A stretch of DNA of 64,000 bases from B1 sp964355075 (GTDB lineage Bacteria > Bacteroidota > Bacteroidia > UKL13-3). The stretch lies in NCBI GenBank assembly GCA_964355075.1, contig CAYHCF010000017.1, positions 1-64,000 of the forward strand, written 5' to 3'. Every line of letters begins with the position of its first letter. Within the stretch, counting starts at the first letter, position 1. This document shows, piece by piece, positions 8,454-17,509 of the stretch. Made by a program: the position numbers and the translations under genes. The notes under the pieces were generated by a model. The model was not told the origin of the DNA. It made no database searches and saw nothing but the letters and a program-made list of their open reading frames with translations.

Positions 8454-9734
8454 ATGCATAAACACACAAAATTTGTATCCGCCGAAGAAGCGGTGAAACA
8501 TATAAAATCACACCAAAGGATTTTTATTCACGGAAGTGCTGCCACGCCAACAGTTATCTTAAAGGCAATGATTGAACGCAAAGAAGAGTTAAAAAACGTG
8601 GAATTGGTGAGTATCAGCACCATTGGGTTTGATTTAAACGATGAAAGCTTAGGTGGACACTTTTTTATAAACTCCTTTTTTGTATCTGAATCTGTTAGAG
8701 TGGCTGTAAATAGCAATCGGGGAGATTATGTTCCGGTTTTTTTAAGTGAGATACCCCGTCTGTTTTGTCCTGAATTTTTACCTTTGGATATCGCTATTTT
8801 ACATGTATCGCCGCCAGATAAGCATGGTTATGTAAGTCTGGGAACCTCTGTGGATGTGGCCCGGGCCGCCGCACATAACGCCAAAACCATTATAGCTCAG
8901 ATAAACCCCAATATGCCAAGAACGCATGGCGATGCCTTTATTCACTTGAATATGATTGATTATGCGGTATATGTAAATGAGCAATTGCCGGAAGTTAGTT
9001 ATGCCGATGGTACCACCGAGATTTATGCTCAGATAGGAAAAAATGTGGCTGCCCTGGTGGAAGATGGGGCAACCCTGCAAGTAGGAATTGGAACGATTCC
9101 TGATAATGTGCTGCAAAATCTTACCTCTCACCGTAACCTGGGTCTGCATACCGAAATGTTTTCGGATGGTGTGATTCCTTTAATTGAAAGTGGCGTAATC
9201 AACAATAGTAAGAAAAAGTTGGTTTTGGGATATTGTGCCTGTGGTTTTTTATTGGGTACCAATAAATTATACAATTTCGTTGACGACAATCCAATCGTAA
9301 AATGTCTCGATATCAGCTATGTAAACGACCCACGGGTATTAAGTCTGAATCCAAAAGTAACTGCGATAAATAGTGCCATTGAAGTGGATTTAACGGGTCA
9401 GGTCTGCGCTGATTCAATTGGAACCTACCAATACTCAGGTATTGGCGGTCAGATGGATTTTATCAGGGGTGCCGCATTATCAGAAGGAGGAAAACCAATT
9501 ATTGCCTTGCCATCCCGAACCGGAAAAGGTATATCGCGTATTACTCCCTATTTAAAACAAGGTGCCGGGGTGGTTACAACCCGCGGACATATACATTGGG
9601 TGGTTACCGAATATGGTGCCGTAAATTTATATGGAAGAAACATGGAACAAAGGGCTGAATTGTTAACCTCCATTGCGCATCCCGATGACAGGGAATTATT
9701 AAAAAAAGCCACTTATGAGCGGTTTTTGAAATAA
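8454..9734 (+). CDS. Acetyl-CoA hydrolase/transferase family protein (4-hydroxybutyrate CoA-transferase-like)
   Basis: The 426-residue length and motifs fit the family I CoA-transferases that include 4-hydroxybutyrate, butyrate and succinate CoA-transferases. Seen are VSPPDKHGYVSLGTSVD (about 120-136), the LQVGIGTIPDNV loop, and the HTEMFSDG motif that holds the glutamate forming the CoA thioester. The GIGGQMDFIRGA and ALPSRTGKGISRI segments of the C-terminal domain are present. The reaction moves CoA between short-chain acids and acetyl-CoA, probably in fermentation or acid salvage; which acid is not clear. It is monocistronic, with its own promoter and a convergent neighbour. Confidence 0.88.
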   Translation: MHKHTKFVSAEEAVKHIKSHQRIFIHGSAATPTVILKAMIERKEELKNVELVSISTIGFDLNDESLGGHFFINSFFVSESVRVAVNSNRGDYVPVFLSEIPRLFCPEFLPLDIAILHVSPPDKHGYVSLGTSVDVARAAAHNAKTIIAQINPNMPRTHGDAFIHLNMIDYAVYVNEQLPEVSYADGTTEIYAQIGKNVAALVEDGATLQVGIGTIPDNVLQNLTSHRNLGLHTEMFSDGVIPLIESGVINNSKKKLVLGYCACGFLLGTNKLYNFVDDNPIVKCLDISYVNDPRVLSLNPKVTAINSAIEVDLTGQVCADSIGTYQYSGIGGQMDFIRGAALSEGGKPIIALPSRTGKGISRITPYLKQGAGVVTTRGHIHWVVTEYGAVNLYGRNMEQRAELLTSIAHPDDRELLKKATYERFLK

Positions 9735-9796
9735 GAATTGAGATTGCGAGAATCGAGAATCGAGACCGGAAATTAATGTGAAATTGAAATGATGTG

Positions 9797-11062
9797 TTAA
9801 TTGAGACCGTATTTCTTTTTGTATTTCTCAAACAATTTTACCTGATCATTTTTCAAATCAATGGGTTCACCCTGCAAATAAGCCGCTTCAACCCTGCTGG
9901 ATTTCATGTCCAAAATATCTCCTTCGCTCATAATAAAGGAGGCGTCTTTTCCAAGTTCAAGACTACCGATTTGTTTTTCTACACCCATAATGATGGCCGG
10001 ATTCAGCGTGATGCATTGCAAAGCCTCCTCTTTGCTTAATCCGTATGCCGATGCGGTTCCTGCATTAAACATCACATTGCGAGCCTCCCAACTTCCCCCT
10101 TGTCCGATTGCTAACAAAATGCCCGCCTTAAGTAACTGCGATGGCGTTTTAAAAGGCTGGTCAAGCTCTTCGAAACTGTGCGATGGAAGCCGGTGAACAG
10201 TATTTACCACCACCGGTATCTGGTATTGTAGGATCAGATCAATGAGTAAATAGGCATCCGTGGCACCTACCAAAACTAATTTTATGTTTGGATATTGTTG
10301 TTTGAAAAAGGTAATGCTGCTCACGATACTTTTTGCACCCTGCACATGAATGTATAAGTTTCTTGAGCCATTAAACAAGCCTTTCATGGCATCCAGTCTG
10401 GCATTAAACGATTCGGGCTTTTGAAGCTTTGCATATTGTTCAGCCTCTGCAAAAAAGATTTTAATATTATTCAATTGTTTCTCCAGATTCTTAGATCTGC
10501 TGCTATCGGGGTCGTTGATAATAGTGGTTTCCGGCCAGTTAAGGTGTATCCCTTCATCTGCTTTCACAACGGCATCTTCCCAATTCCATGCCCACGTTTT
10601 CATGAGGCTGGATTGGCCACTCAAAATGCCTCCCTGAGGCACACATTGTGTATATAAAATTCCATTAACGGTGGCAGTAGGAAGAATTTTTGAATCGGTA
10701 TTATAAGCAATAAGTGCACGAACATTTGGGTTCAGCATACCATTCTCACGGTAATCGCGGGTAGCCCTTACTTCGTCAATTTCATTCAGACCCATAAAAT
10801 TATTCATACAAATAATGCCCGGATAAATGTGCTTGCCGGTGCCATCAATCACCTTGGCGTTTTTATAAAAACTGGTCTGTCCTTTTCCAATGTCAACAAT
10901 TTTTCCAAGATTAAAAGCAATAATGCCCTGCTCAATAAGCTGTCCATTACCAATATGTATCGTTGCATTGGTAATCAGGGTAACTTGTTGTTGGGCGTAA
11001 ACTGTTCTTACTGCTGCAAAAAGCAGAAAAAATAATATGGTAGATAAAGGTTTCAGGTTCAT
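9797..11062 (-). CDS. Secreted amidohydrolase-fold protein lacking metal ligands
   Basis: About 421 residues with signal peptide (MNLKPLSTILFFLLFAAVRTVYAQ). The fold matches imidazolonepropionase-type amidohydrolases: the N-terminal beta-sandwich ends in the KVIDGTGKHIYPG turn, and the C-terminal part has ALQCITLNPAIIMGVEKQIGSLELGKDASFIM. The HxH pair that should follow the PG turn is replaced (IICMNNFMG), the late His and Asp ligands are also absent (LVGATDAY, AIGQGGSWE), and only one His (LYIHVQGAK) remains. It is therefore likely a non-catalytic partner of the larger protein encoded directly upstream (11133-14108), with which it forms an operon. An alternative ATG at 11125 would put only 7 bases between the genes but spoils the signal peptide. 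Confidence 0.8.
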   Translation of the reverse strand: MNLKPLSTILFFLLFAAVRTVYAQQQVTLITNATIHIGNGQLIEQGIIAFNLGKIVDIGKGQTSFYKNAKVIDGTGKHIYPGIICMNNFMGLNEIDEVRATRDYRENGMLNPNVRALIAYNTDSKILPTATVNGILYTQCVPQGGILSGQSSLMKTWAWNWEDAVVKADEGIHLNWPETTIINDPDSSRSKNLEKQLNNIKIFFAEAEQYAKLQKPESFNARLDAMKGLFNGSRNLYIHVQGAKSIVSSITFFKQQYPNIKLVLVGATDAYLLIDLILQYQIPVVVNTVHRLPSHSFEELDQPFKTPSQLLKAGILLAIGQGGSWEARNVMFNAGTASAYGLSKEEALQCITLNPAIIMGVEKQIGSLELGKDASFIMSEGDILDMKSSRVEAAYLQGEPIDLKNDQVKLFEKYKKKYGLN

Positions 11063-11132
11063 AAATTGTTTCGCGGTTTTTAAGTAAAAACGCAACTGTT
11101 TAAGTGCCTTGTGTTTGTTTTCCATTTGGCTT

Positions 11133-14108
11133 TTATTTACTATCGCAATGGTAATCAACATCTACGGCCGACACTTTGCGCTCGGCATTTTCACCATTCT
11201 GTTTAGCAAGAATCATTTTATGGATGATGCGTTGGCGTTCAGCCTGTATCTGTTTTCGCTGCGCTTCATCCTGCCCGATACTATAATAGCAAACACCATC
11301 AACCCAGGTCATTTCTGCTTTTGCGTATATACTTAGGGGATTATCACTCCACAAAACAAGATCGGCATCTTTTCCTTCTTTGATGCTTCCCATTTGTTTA
11401 TCTAAATGCAACATTTTTGCCGGATTTAAAGTTACCATTTTCCAGGCATCTTCTTCGCTGATATTTCCATATTTCACTATTTTGGCCGCTTCCTGATTGA
11501 GCCGCCTTCCCATTTCGGCGTCATCACTGTTAATGGCCGTTGTTATTCCCATATTATTGAGGATGGCAGCGTTTTGCGGAATGGCTTCAATTACCTCATA
11601 TTTATACGCCCACCAATCGGCAAAGGAACTTGCATTTGCACCATGAGCTTTCATTTTGTCGGCCACTTTATACCCTTCCAGAATATGCGTAAAAGTATTC
11701 ACTTTAAAACCAAAACTATCTGCAACATGCATCAACATATTGATTTCGCTTTGCACATAACTGTGGCAAGTTATAAAACGTTTTTTATTAAGTATTTCAA
11801 CCAGGGCGTCCAGCTCCAGATCCTTAGGTGTATATTTAGGTTCACCTTTAAGTTTTTGCTCATATTCTTTAGCGCGAATGAAGGCGTCAAAATATACCTG
11901 CTCAATTCCCATGCGGGTTTGCGGATATCTTTGGGTTTCGATTCCCCAATTACTTTGCTTCACATTTTCACCAAGAGCAAATTTAATGAAGCCCTCGGCA
12001 TTTGTAATTTTCATGGCTTCCGGCGCCATGCCCCAACGAAATTTTATGATGCTGCTTTGTCCGCCAACCGGGTTACAGCTGCCATGCAATTGCTGACAAG
12101 CAATGACTCCACCGGCTAATTGCCGGTATATATTGATATCATCCGGGTTCACCACGTCGCCAATTCTTACCTCTGCAGTAATTGCCTGAGTACATTCATT
12201 TACACCGCGATAAATACCAATATGCGAGTGCTCATCAATAATACCACTGGTAAGCTGTTTACCTGTGGCGTCAATTATTTTTGCATCTTTCAAGGTCAAA
12301 TTCTTGCCTATGCCTACTATTTTTCCTTTGCTGATTGCAACATCCGTTTGCGTCAAAATCCCTTCTTTCTCATTGGTCCAAACCCTGGCATTTTTAAAAA
12401 GAATTGTTTCAGCTGTTGGCAGTACCGTATTTCCGTAATCGGTAAACGGAAAAAGGATATTTCCATAGCCAATGCGCGCATTTGTGTCATTTTGGGACTT
12501 CTTTTGCGTGTTTTCAAAAAATGTCGCATTAAAGTTTTTGTAAGTGCCATCAGGCATTTGAGCTTTTCCGGTCAAAATTTTAGCTTGTAAGCTTCTAATG
12601 TCGCATTCCGCTACCCAAACTTCAATGCGAACCAAATTTTCGGCTGTTTTTGTCGATTTAAAAGAAATCACGATCAAACCCAGGCCTTTTTGAACCGTAA
12701 CTTTTAGCGTGTCTTTGGCAAATATTGTACCTTCATATTTTGGACTCTTGCCAGTAATATTTAGTATCGCTGAATCATAACCGGACAGTTGAATTTTATA
12801 TCTTCCCGAAAGTTGAATTTCGTCAGAAGCGTGGAGTATTTGTTGTTTACCTAAAGTCCAATGTTCATGAATGATGGCGTCTTTCTCGAAAATATTTTTA
12901 TTGCTGATAAAAAAATTTGCCAGCATTCCTGTTCGTAAAGCACCTAATTGCTTTTCTGCTTTAATCCATTTTGCCGGTGTGCCGGTAAGGGCCTGCAAAG
13001 CTTGTTCTTGAGTTAAACCATATTGAACCGCTTTTCTGAGATTTTTTAAAAACTCATTTGCATCTGTGCAACCTGAGGAAGTAAGTGCAAATGAAATATT
13101 TGCTTTGGCGAGCATCATCGGATTTGCAGGGGCCAATTCCCAGTGTTTTAAGTCCGTTAAACTGATGTATCGTGCATCAAAAGGATCTTCTACTTCATAG
13201 GGTTTTGGAAAGTTCAAGGGAATAATTAGCGGGGAGTTCGTTGCTTTTATTTCAGTCAAACGCTGGTATTCATCACCGGCGCCTTTTATGATGTAGGTAG
13301 TATTAAATTCTGAGCCAATTTTGGCCGCTCTTAAAACAGCATATTTGTTTTCGGCTTCAAATAGGGTGGGCAATGTTTTTAGTTTATTAAATGCCTCCAG
13401 GCTCAAGTTTTGTTCTTTGTTTTGTTTGCCGAACCAATCCGCATCGTAGTAGGTTTGCCGGATGAGGGCAACGGTTCCCATGGCCGAACCCGGATAATCC
13501 TGTGTGCTTGAGCCTTTGTTAAAACTAAATCCTGCTGCCGCTGTCGGATTCAATAGGAGTTCCTGTTCATTGCCTTTTCCGGTAATGACCAAAGCCGCCG
13601 AACCTCTGAAAACACCATCCTGCAAAGCGCTTAGGGTGGAACCGAAACCACTTTCCAAATAAAAATTGCTTCGCCTTTCATTATACTGAAAAAAAGCTGA
13701 AGCGTTAAAATCAGCTCTGATCGCGTCATTCCATACATATGCTCCTTTTTTGTTATTCGAGTATTGTTCCCGGGTTTTGGTATTATTTTCCCATTTTATG
13801 CCATAGTTGCTGTATAAATCTATGAAAGAGGCATACACAAACATTCCCTTTATATCAATCACTTTGGCCTCTTTAGGAATAACAATTCCGGAACCCACAT
13901 TCTCAATCTTGCCCTCTTTAACGATCAACGTTCCATTCTCAATCCGGGTTTGCGGATCTATTTGCAGGGTTGCATGGATCAGCGCATAATAAGCCGGCCT
14001 TACATCATGCGGTCCATTAACCGGAAAGGTAGTTTGGCCTAAACAAATATTTGATAAAAAACACAATAGCGCGTAAAAAATCAAATGTTTTATGAAATCA
14101 TACATCAT
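11133..14108 (-). CDS. Large secreted amidohydrolase with two amidohydrolase-fold halves
   Basis: About 991 residues, signal peptide at the start (LIFYALLCFLSNICLGQ). There are two amidohydrolase-like halves. In the first (to about 560) the metal-binding HxH is replaced by FIDLYSNYG. The second, from about 600, keeps the ligands: DEHSHIG (HxH, near 640), ITCHSY, THILEG and INSDDAEM. It ends with a typical LNPAKMLHLDKQMGSIKEGKDADLVLWSDNPL segment. The likely activity is hydrolysis of a cyclic amide or peptide in the periplasm or outside, as in imidazolonepropionase-like exported enzymes of Bacteroidetes. The start is uncertain by a few codons (ATG at 14108, 14105 or a longer form at 14132). 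A degenerate single-domain relative follows in the same direction. Confidence 0.85.
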   Translation of the reverse strand: MMYDFIKHLIFYALLCFLSNICLGQTTFPVNGPHDVRPAYYALIHATLQIDPQTRIENGTLIVKEGKIENVGSGIVIPKEAKVIDIKGMFVYASFIDLYSNYGIKWENNTKTREQYSNNKKGAYVWNDAIRADFNASAFFQYNERRSNFYLESGFGSTLSALQDGVFRGSAALVITGKGNEQELLLNPTAAAGFSFNKGSSTQDYPGSAMGTVALIRQTYYDADWFGKQNKEQNLSLEAFNKLKTLPTLFEAENKYAVLRAAKIGSEFNTTYIIKGAGDEYQRLTEIKATNSPLIIPLNFPKPYEVEDPFDARYISLTDLKHWELAPANPMMLAKANISFALTSSGCTDANEFLKNLRKAVQYGLTQEQALQALTGTPAKWIKAEKQLGALRTGMLANFFISNKNIFEKDAIIHEHWTLGKQQILHASDEIQLSGRYKIQLSGYDSAILNITGKSPKYEGTIFAKDTLKVTVQKGLGLIVISFKSTKTAENLVRIEVWVAECDIRSLQAKILTGKAQMPDGTYKNFNATFFENTQKKSQNDTNARIGYGNILFPFTDYGNTVLPTAETILFKNARVWTNEKEGILTQTDVAISKGKIVGIGKNLTLKDAKIIDATGKQLTSGIIDEHSHIGIYRGVNECTQAITAEVRIGDVVNPDDINIYRQLAGGVIACQQLHGSCNPVGGQSSIIKFRWGMAPEAMKITNAEGFIKFALGENVKQSNWGIETQRYPQTRMGIEQVYFDAFIRAKEYEQKLKGEPKYTPKDLELDALVEILNKKRFITCHSYVQSEINMLMHVADSFGFKVNTFTHILEGYKVADKMKAHGANASSFADWWAYKYEVIEAIPQNAAILNNMGITTAINSDDAEMGRRLNQEAAKIVKYGNISEEDAWKMVTLNPAKMLHLDKQMGSIKEGKDADLVLWSDNPLSIYAKAEMTWVDGVCYYSIGQDEAQRKQIQAERQRIIHKMILAKQNGENAERKVSAVDVDYHCDSK

Positions 14109-14272
14109 TGTAAATGAATAAAAAAAGAGCAATATATATGTTTAAGGCTGACCAAAAAATATTCAGGCAAAATAATACATAAACGGACGGTTTTTTATTT
14201 ATTACAGTGCCCCATCAAAAGAGTGGTGTGTGAGCGCAAATACCATGCAGGAGGAGAAAGTGAGGAAATGCT

Positions 14273-14302
14273 AAAAAAGCAGGTGTTCTCCCTGACTTTT
14301 TT
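14273..14302. other. Stem-loop in a long intergenic region
   Basis: AAAAAAGCAGG pairs with CCTGaCTTTTTT across a seven-base loop, with one bulged A. Both flanking genes start away from it, so it terminates neither. The remainder of 14109-14683 is AT-rich and shows no gene; a TTCCTTTG promoter-like word (14651-14658) precedes the next gene. Confidence 0.35.
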
Positions 14303-14683
14303 CATGATGAGGCGTAAAAATATGAAGCAGTAAAATAGTAGAAAAGGATAGGAGAATATTTCAATAATTGCAATTTAATAATTATTTTGAATTTAAGCTA
14401 TTTTCAAAAAAAAATAATGCCTTGATTCATATCACCATACATATTAATTCGCACCATAACTTTGTGGTGACTAATTACTACAGTTATGAGTCTTAATTTC
14501 TTCTATGCGGCCTTATTTAGCACATTAATCAAACAGAACTGAAATAGAAAATTTGCCAACTAATAACATTTTATCTTACGTTAATGGCAGTCTACATAAA
14601 GAAAACAACAGCCTGAAAAATATTTTTCTTGAAAAGTTGACTTTATTTAGTTCCTTTGCTATCAACAAATTAATAGCATTGTT

Positions 14684-15229
14684 ATGAAAATACAATTAAT
14701 CATTACAGCAGTTGCAATATTAATGGTTGCATCCTGCAAGAAGGCAAACGAAGATTTTATAGGGCCATCTACCACTAATGGTAAAGATCTCATGAAATCG
14801 AACCCTGTTACCAGATCACTATCCGGCTCAATCCAATACGCACTCACGACAACCCAAAATTTACCTTGCGCCTGCAATACTGGTTTCTTTTCTAGTGGAA
14901 TCTATGCCGGATCAGGAACTTTAACACATTTAGGTTTGTCTTCTTCTCTCATTAATCCTTGTGTAACATATACTGCATCAGGTCTTTATGTGGGAACAGA
15001 ATGCAATACATTAATTGCAGCAAATGGGGATGAATTGCATTGCCTGATTCTTCCTTATAATCTCTATTGGGGGCCTGGCGGTAATGCGTCCGGAGTTTCT
15101 CAGGTTACTATAACAGGTGGAACGGGTAGATTTACTGGTGCTACCGGCCAATTATCCGGTGTGGTAACTATTCATACTACCACTCAAACAGCAGATTTTA
15201 CAAGTATTAGCGGTACAGTTACTTATTAA
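14684..15229 (+). CDS. Lipoprotein with a GGTGRF-x-GATG barrel motif
   Basis: A 181-residue lipoprotein: signal peptide with lipobox VASC and Cys17 as lipid anchor, followed by K-K, as is usual for Bacteroidetes surface or outer-membrane lipoproteins. The C-terminal third has ITGGTGRFTGATGQLSGV, a motif seen in small eight-stranded barrels related to allene oxide cyclase and dirigent proteins, which also use a GGTGxF turn. That similarity is by pattern only. The central part has four cysteines (CACN, NPC, TEC, HC) that may form disulfides. Function unknown. It has a free-standing promoter and is not obviously tied to the T9SS protein after it. Confidence 0.75.
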   Translation: MKIQLIITAVAILMVASCKKANEDFIGPSTTNGKDLMKSNPVTRSLSGSIQYALTTTQNLPCACNTGFFSSGIYAGSGTLTHLGLSSSLINPCVTYTASGLYVGTECNTLIAANGDELHCLILPYNLYWGPGGNASGVSQVTITGGTGRFTGATGQLSGVVTIHTTTQTADFTSISGTVTY

Positions 15230-15373
15230 TTCAGAAGATTACTCTTCCAAAAAAGCAAATCCCCGGAATTGCCTAGTGTCTGATCTTTGTCTTGGGATAC
15301 ACTCTTTTTTATTGAGGGAAATATTGTTACCTCCTTCTTTTGTAACATTGTGAGCAAATCGTTTCTCTACAGC

Positions 15374-16288
15374 ATGAAAAAAATATTATTTTTCTGCACG
15401 GTCATTCTCTCCGGATATTTTTCAAAAGCACAATTAGCTCCTGTTAATACAGAGTGGTATTTTGGTTCAGCATGGGAAAGCCCCCCATGGGTCGAAACCA
15501 GTTTTATGTACCGTTGCGAAAAGGATACGCTGATTAATGGGAAAACCTTTTCTGCCATACAAGAGTACTTAAAGCTGAAGGCTGCCGAAAGAGTATATAT
15601 GCGAAAGGATTCTGGAAAAGTGTTTTATTTTTTTGAAGGAAAAGAGTATTTGTATTTTGATTTCACGGCAAAAAAAGGAGATACCCTTTACCTGGATATT
15701 TTGAAATCTACTTCTCAAACATCGTATCAGGTTTTAGCAAAAACACCCGTTTTGATAGCAAATATTTTTTATGAAAAGAATAATAAACAGGGCAGTACAG
15801 ATTCGGTGAAGTCCTTCAGCATAGCCGGATTTTTATCAAGCTGGCAAGTTTCAAATACGGTGAGTGAAATGTTGTTGAATAACCATGTTGACTATAGTTT
15901 TATTTCGCTGCAACGCTCGCCTTCTATGGCCACTTATAACTACCTTCGTTGTTATATGGATGAATTTTATATATTTCATTCCGACAGCCGTTTTAATTCG
16001 CAACGAACCTGCAATTTTGAAAGTGTTGGCATGGATGAAATGATTGAAAACGATTTCCTGAAAATTTATCCAAACCCCGGTAGGGAAAAATTATTTTTTA
16101 AAATACCGCAGCAGTTACGAATCAACACCATAGAAATATTTGATATTACAGGTAAGGCCATCAAATCGGTTCTGCCAACAGCCCTGAATGAAGTTGAAAT
16201 AGCTGATTTGCCTGAGGGAATTTATTTTATAAAAGTGTTTGCTTCTGATAAGATATTCGTCCGGAAATTTGTGAAAACAGGAGTGTAA
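15374..16288 (+). CDS. Secreted protein with T9SS type A sorting domain
   Basis: About 304 residues: signal peptide (MKKILFFCTVILSGYFSKAQ), a central domain of about 200 residues that I do not recognise, and a C-terminal sorting domain from FLKIYPNPGREKLFF to GIYFIKVF..VRKFVKTG. The central part repeats W/Y-rich strands (YMRKDSGKVFYF, EYLYFDFTAKKGDTLYL), a pattern common in Bacteroidetes secreted proteins of unknown role. The start at 15374 is chosen because it begins the signal peptide; an in-frame ATG at 15287 would place 29 unrelated residues before it. It converges on ddl. Confidence 0.82.
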   Translation: MKKILFFCTVILSGYFSKAQLAPVNTEWYFGSAWESPPWVETSFMYRCEKDTLINGKTFSAIQEYLKLKAAERVYMRKDSGKVFYFFEGKEYLYFDFTAKKGDTLYLDILKSTSQTSYQVLAKTPVLIANIFYEKNNKQGSTDSVKSFSIAGFLSSWQVSNTVSEMLLNNHVDYSFISLQRSPSMATYNYLRCYMDEFYIFHSDSRFNSQRTCNFESVGMDEMIENDFLKIYPNPGREKLFFKIPQQLRINTIEIFDITGKAIKSVLPTALNEVEIADLPEGIYFIKVFASDKIFVRKFVKTGV

Positions 16289-16312
16289 AAGATTTTTCAT
16301 CCCCCAAAATTT

Positions 16313-17497
16313 CTACATTAATTTCCCCGACAGCTTTGAGCCGTCAACACTAAACAATACGTTTGATTTGAAGCTTTTCTTTACCTTATTGTTTTTGCCA
16401 AAACGTTTGATCGCGGTTTCAATTATTTCCGAAATTAGTGCCGTAAATTTTTTGTCGCTTGCCTCCCACAGGTAAAAGGCCAGAGACCCCGGTATTGTGT
16501 TGATCTCATTCAGATAGACCTGATTTGTTGATTCATCCACGATAAAATCAATCCGAACGACCCCCGAACAATCCAGGTGTTTGAAAATGCGCCTTGCATA
16601 CGCTTGTATTTCCTCTTTTTGAGCCGCGGGGATTGATGCCGGGATTTTTCGTTTCGTTCCTGCCATGCCTTCTGCAGAAGGGCCCGAGGACATATACTTT
16701 TCATCAAAACTCAGCAAATCACTGCCGGATATAATGGGTTCTTCGCATTCAGAAACTTCAATGCCATTTGGTGTTTCTGCTACCGAACAATTAACCTCTT
16801 TGATGGCCGAAACAAATCTTTCAATAAGTATATTATTTGAGTAAGCAGCAGACAAATCAAGCGCATTCTCAAGTTCCTCTTTCTTCGTGGCTTTGCTAAC
16901 CCCAACACTAGATCCTAAATCATTGGGTTTTACGATAAGCGGATAAGGAAAACAAGCGGTGATGGCGGCCAGACTCTTTTCTTTGTCCCTGAACCAACTA
17001 TCCGCATCTAAGCGGTAGTACTCAATTACCGGAATGTTTATGGCTTTGCAAATCTCTTTGGTAATAGATTTATTCATGCATATGGCCGAAGAAAACACGT
17101 TTGAGCCCGCATAAGGGATATTCATGATTTCAAAAAGGCCCTGGAAGCAGCCGTCCTCACCATAGCTGCCATGAAAAACAGGAAGCGCCACATCAATCCT
17201 GGTAATAACTTTACTTGATTTTAGAATGCCTTCGGGGTAACTAAAAAGTACGCCTTCATTCGCATTAAGTGAAGGAATTACCTTTCGGCTATTCTTAATC
17301 AACTCTTGGAAGTTTTTGAAATTGTCAATATACATCAACCAATTTCCGGTATACCAAATGCCTTCTTTTGTGATGTAAACCGGTGTTATATCAAATTTGT
17401 TTTTGTCAATTGCCTTGATAACCTGTAAGGCTGAGATAATTGAAATTTCGTGTTCAACTGAGCGACCACCAAAAAAGACTCCTATGTTTTTTTTCAT
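16313..17497 (-). CDS. ddl: D-alanine--D-alanine ligase
   Basis: Ddl joins two D-alanines with ATP to make the dipeptide that MurF adds to the peptidoglycan precursor. The 394-residue protein shows GGRSVEHEISIIS (N-terminal domain), FHGSYGEDGCFQGLFE, the ATP-grasp strands LIVKPNDLGSSVGVSKA, and the metal-binding VRIDFIVDE..YLNEINTIPG. The omega loop keeps the K-Y pair (FDEKYMSSG) characteristic of D-Ala-D-Ala rather than D-Ala-D-lactate enzymes. About 30 extra basic residues follow the usual C-terminus, so it is longer than standard Ddl. It is the last gene of a cluster with a MurF-like ligase 12 bases upstream, so a dedicated role for this copy is possible; whether the genome has another ddl cannot be seen here. 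Confidence 0.92.
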   Translation of the reverse strand: MKKNIGVFFGGRSVEHEISIISALQVIKAIDKNKFDITPVYITKEGIWYTGNWLMYIDNFKNFQELIKNSRKVIPSLNANEGVLFSYPEGILKSSKVITRIDVALPVFHGSYGEDGCFQGLFEIMNIPYAGSNVFSSAICMNKSITKEICKAINIPVIEYYRLDADSWFRDKEKSLAAITACFPYPLIVKPNDLGSSVGVSKATKKEELENALDLSAAYSNNILIERFVSAIKEVNCSVAETPNGIEVSECEEPIISGSDLLSFDEKYMSSGPSAEGMAGTKRKIPASIPAAQKEEIQAYARRIFKHLDCSGVVRIDFIVDESTNQVYLNEINTIPGSLAFYLWEASDKKFTALISEIIETAIKRFGKNNKVKKSFKSNVLFSVDGSKLSGKLM

Positions 17498-17509
17498 TCC
17501 TTATATGTT

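Noticed and set aside
14273..14302. Terminator between the amidohydrolase and lipoprotein genes
   Set aside because: Both neighbouring genes are transcribed away from it, so it terminates neither; kept only as a stem-loop.
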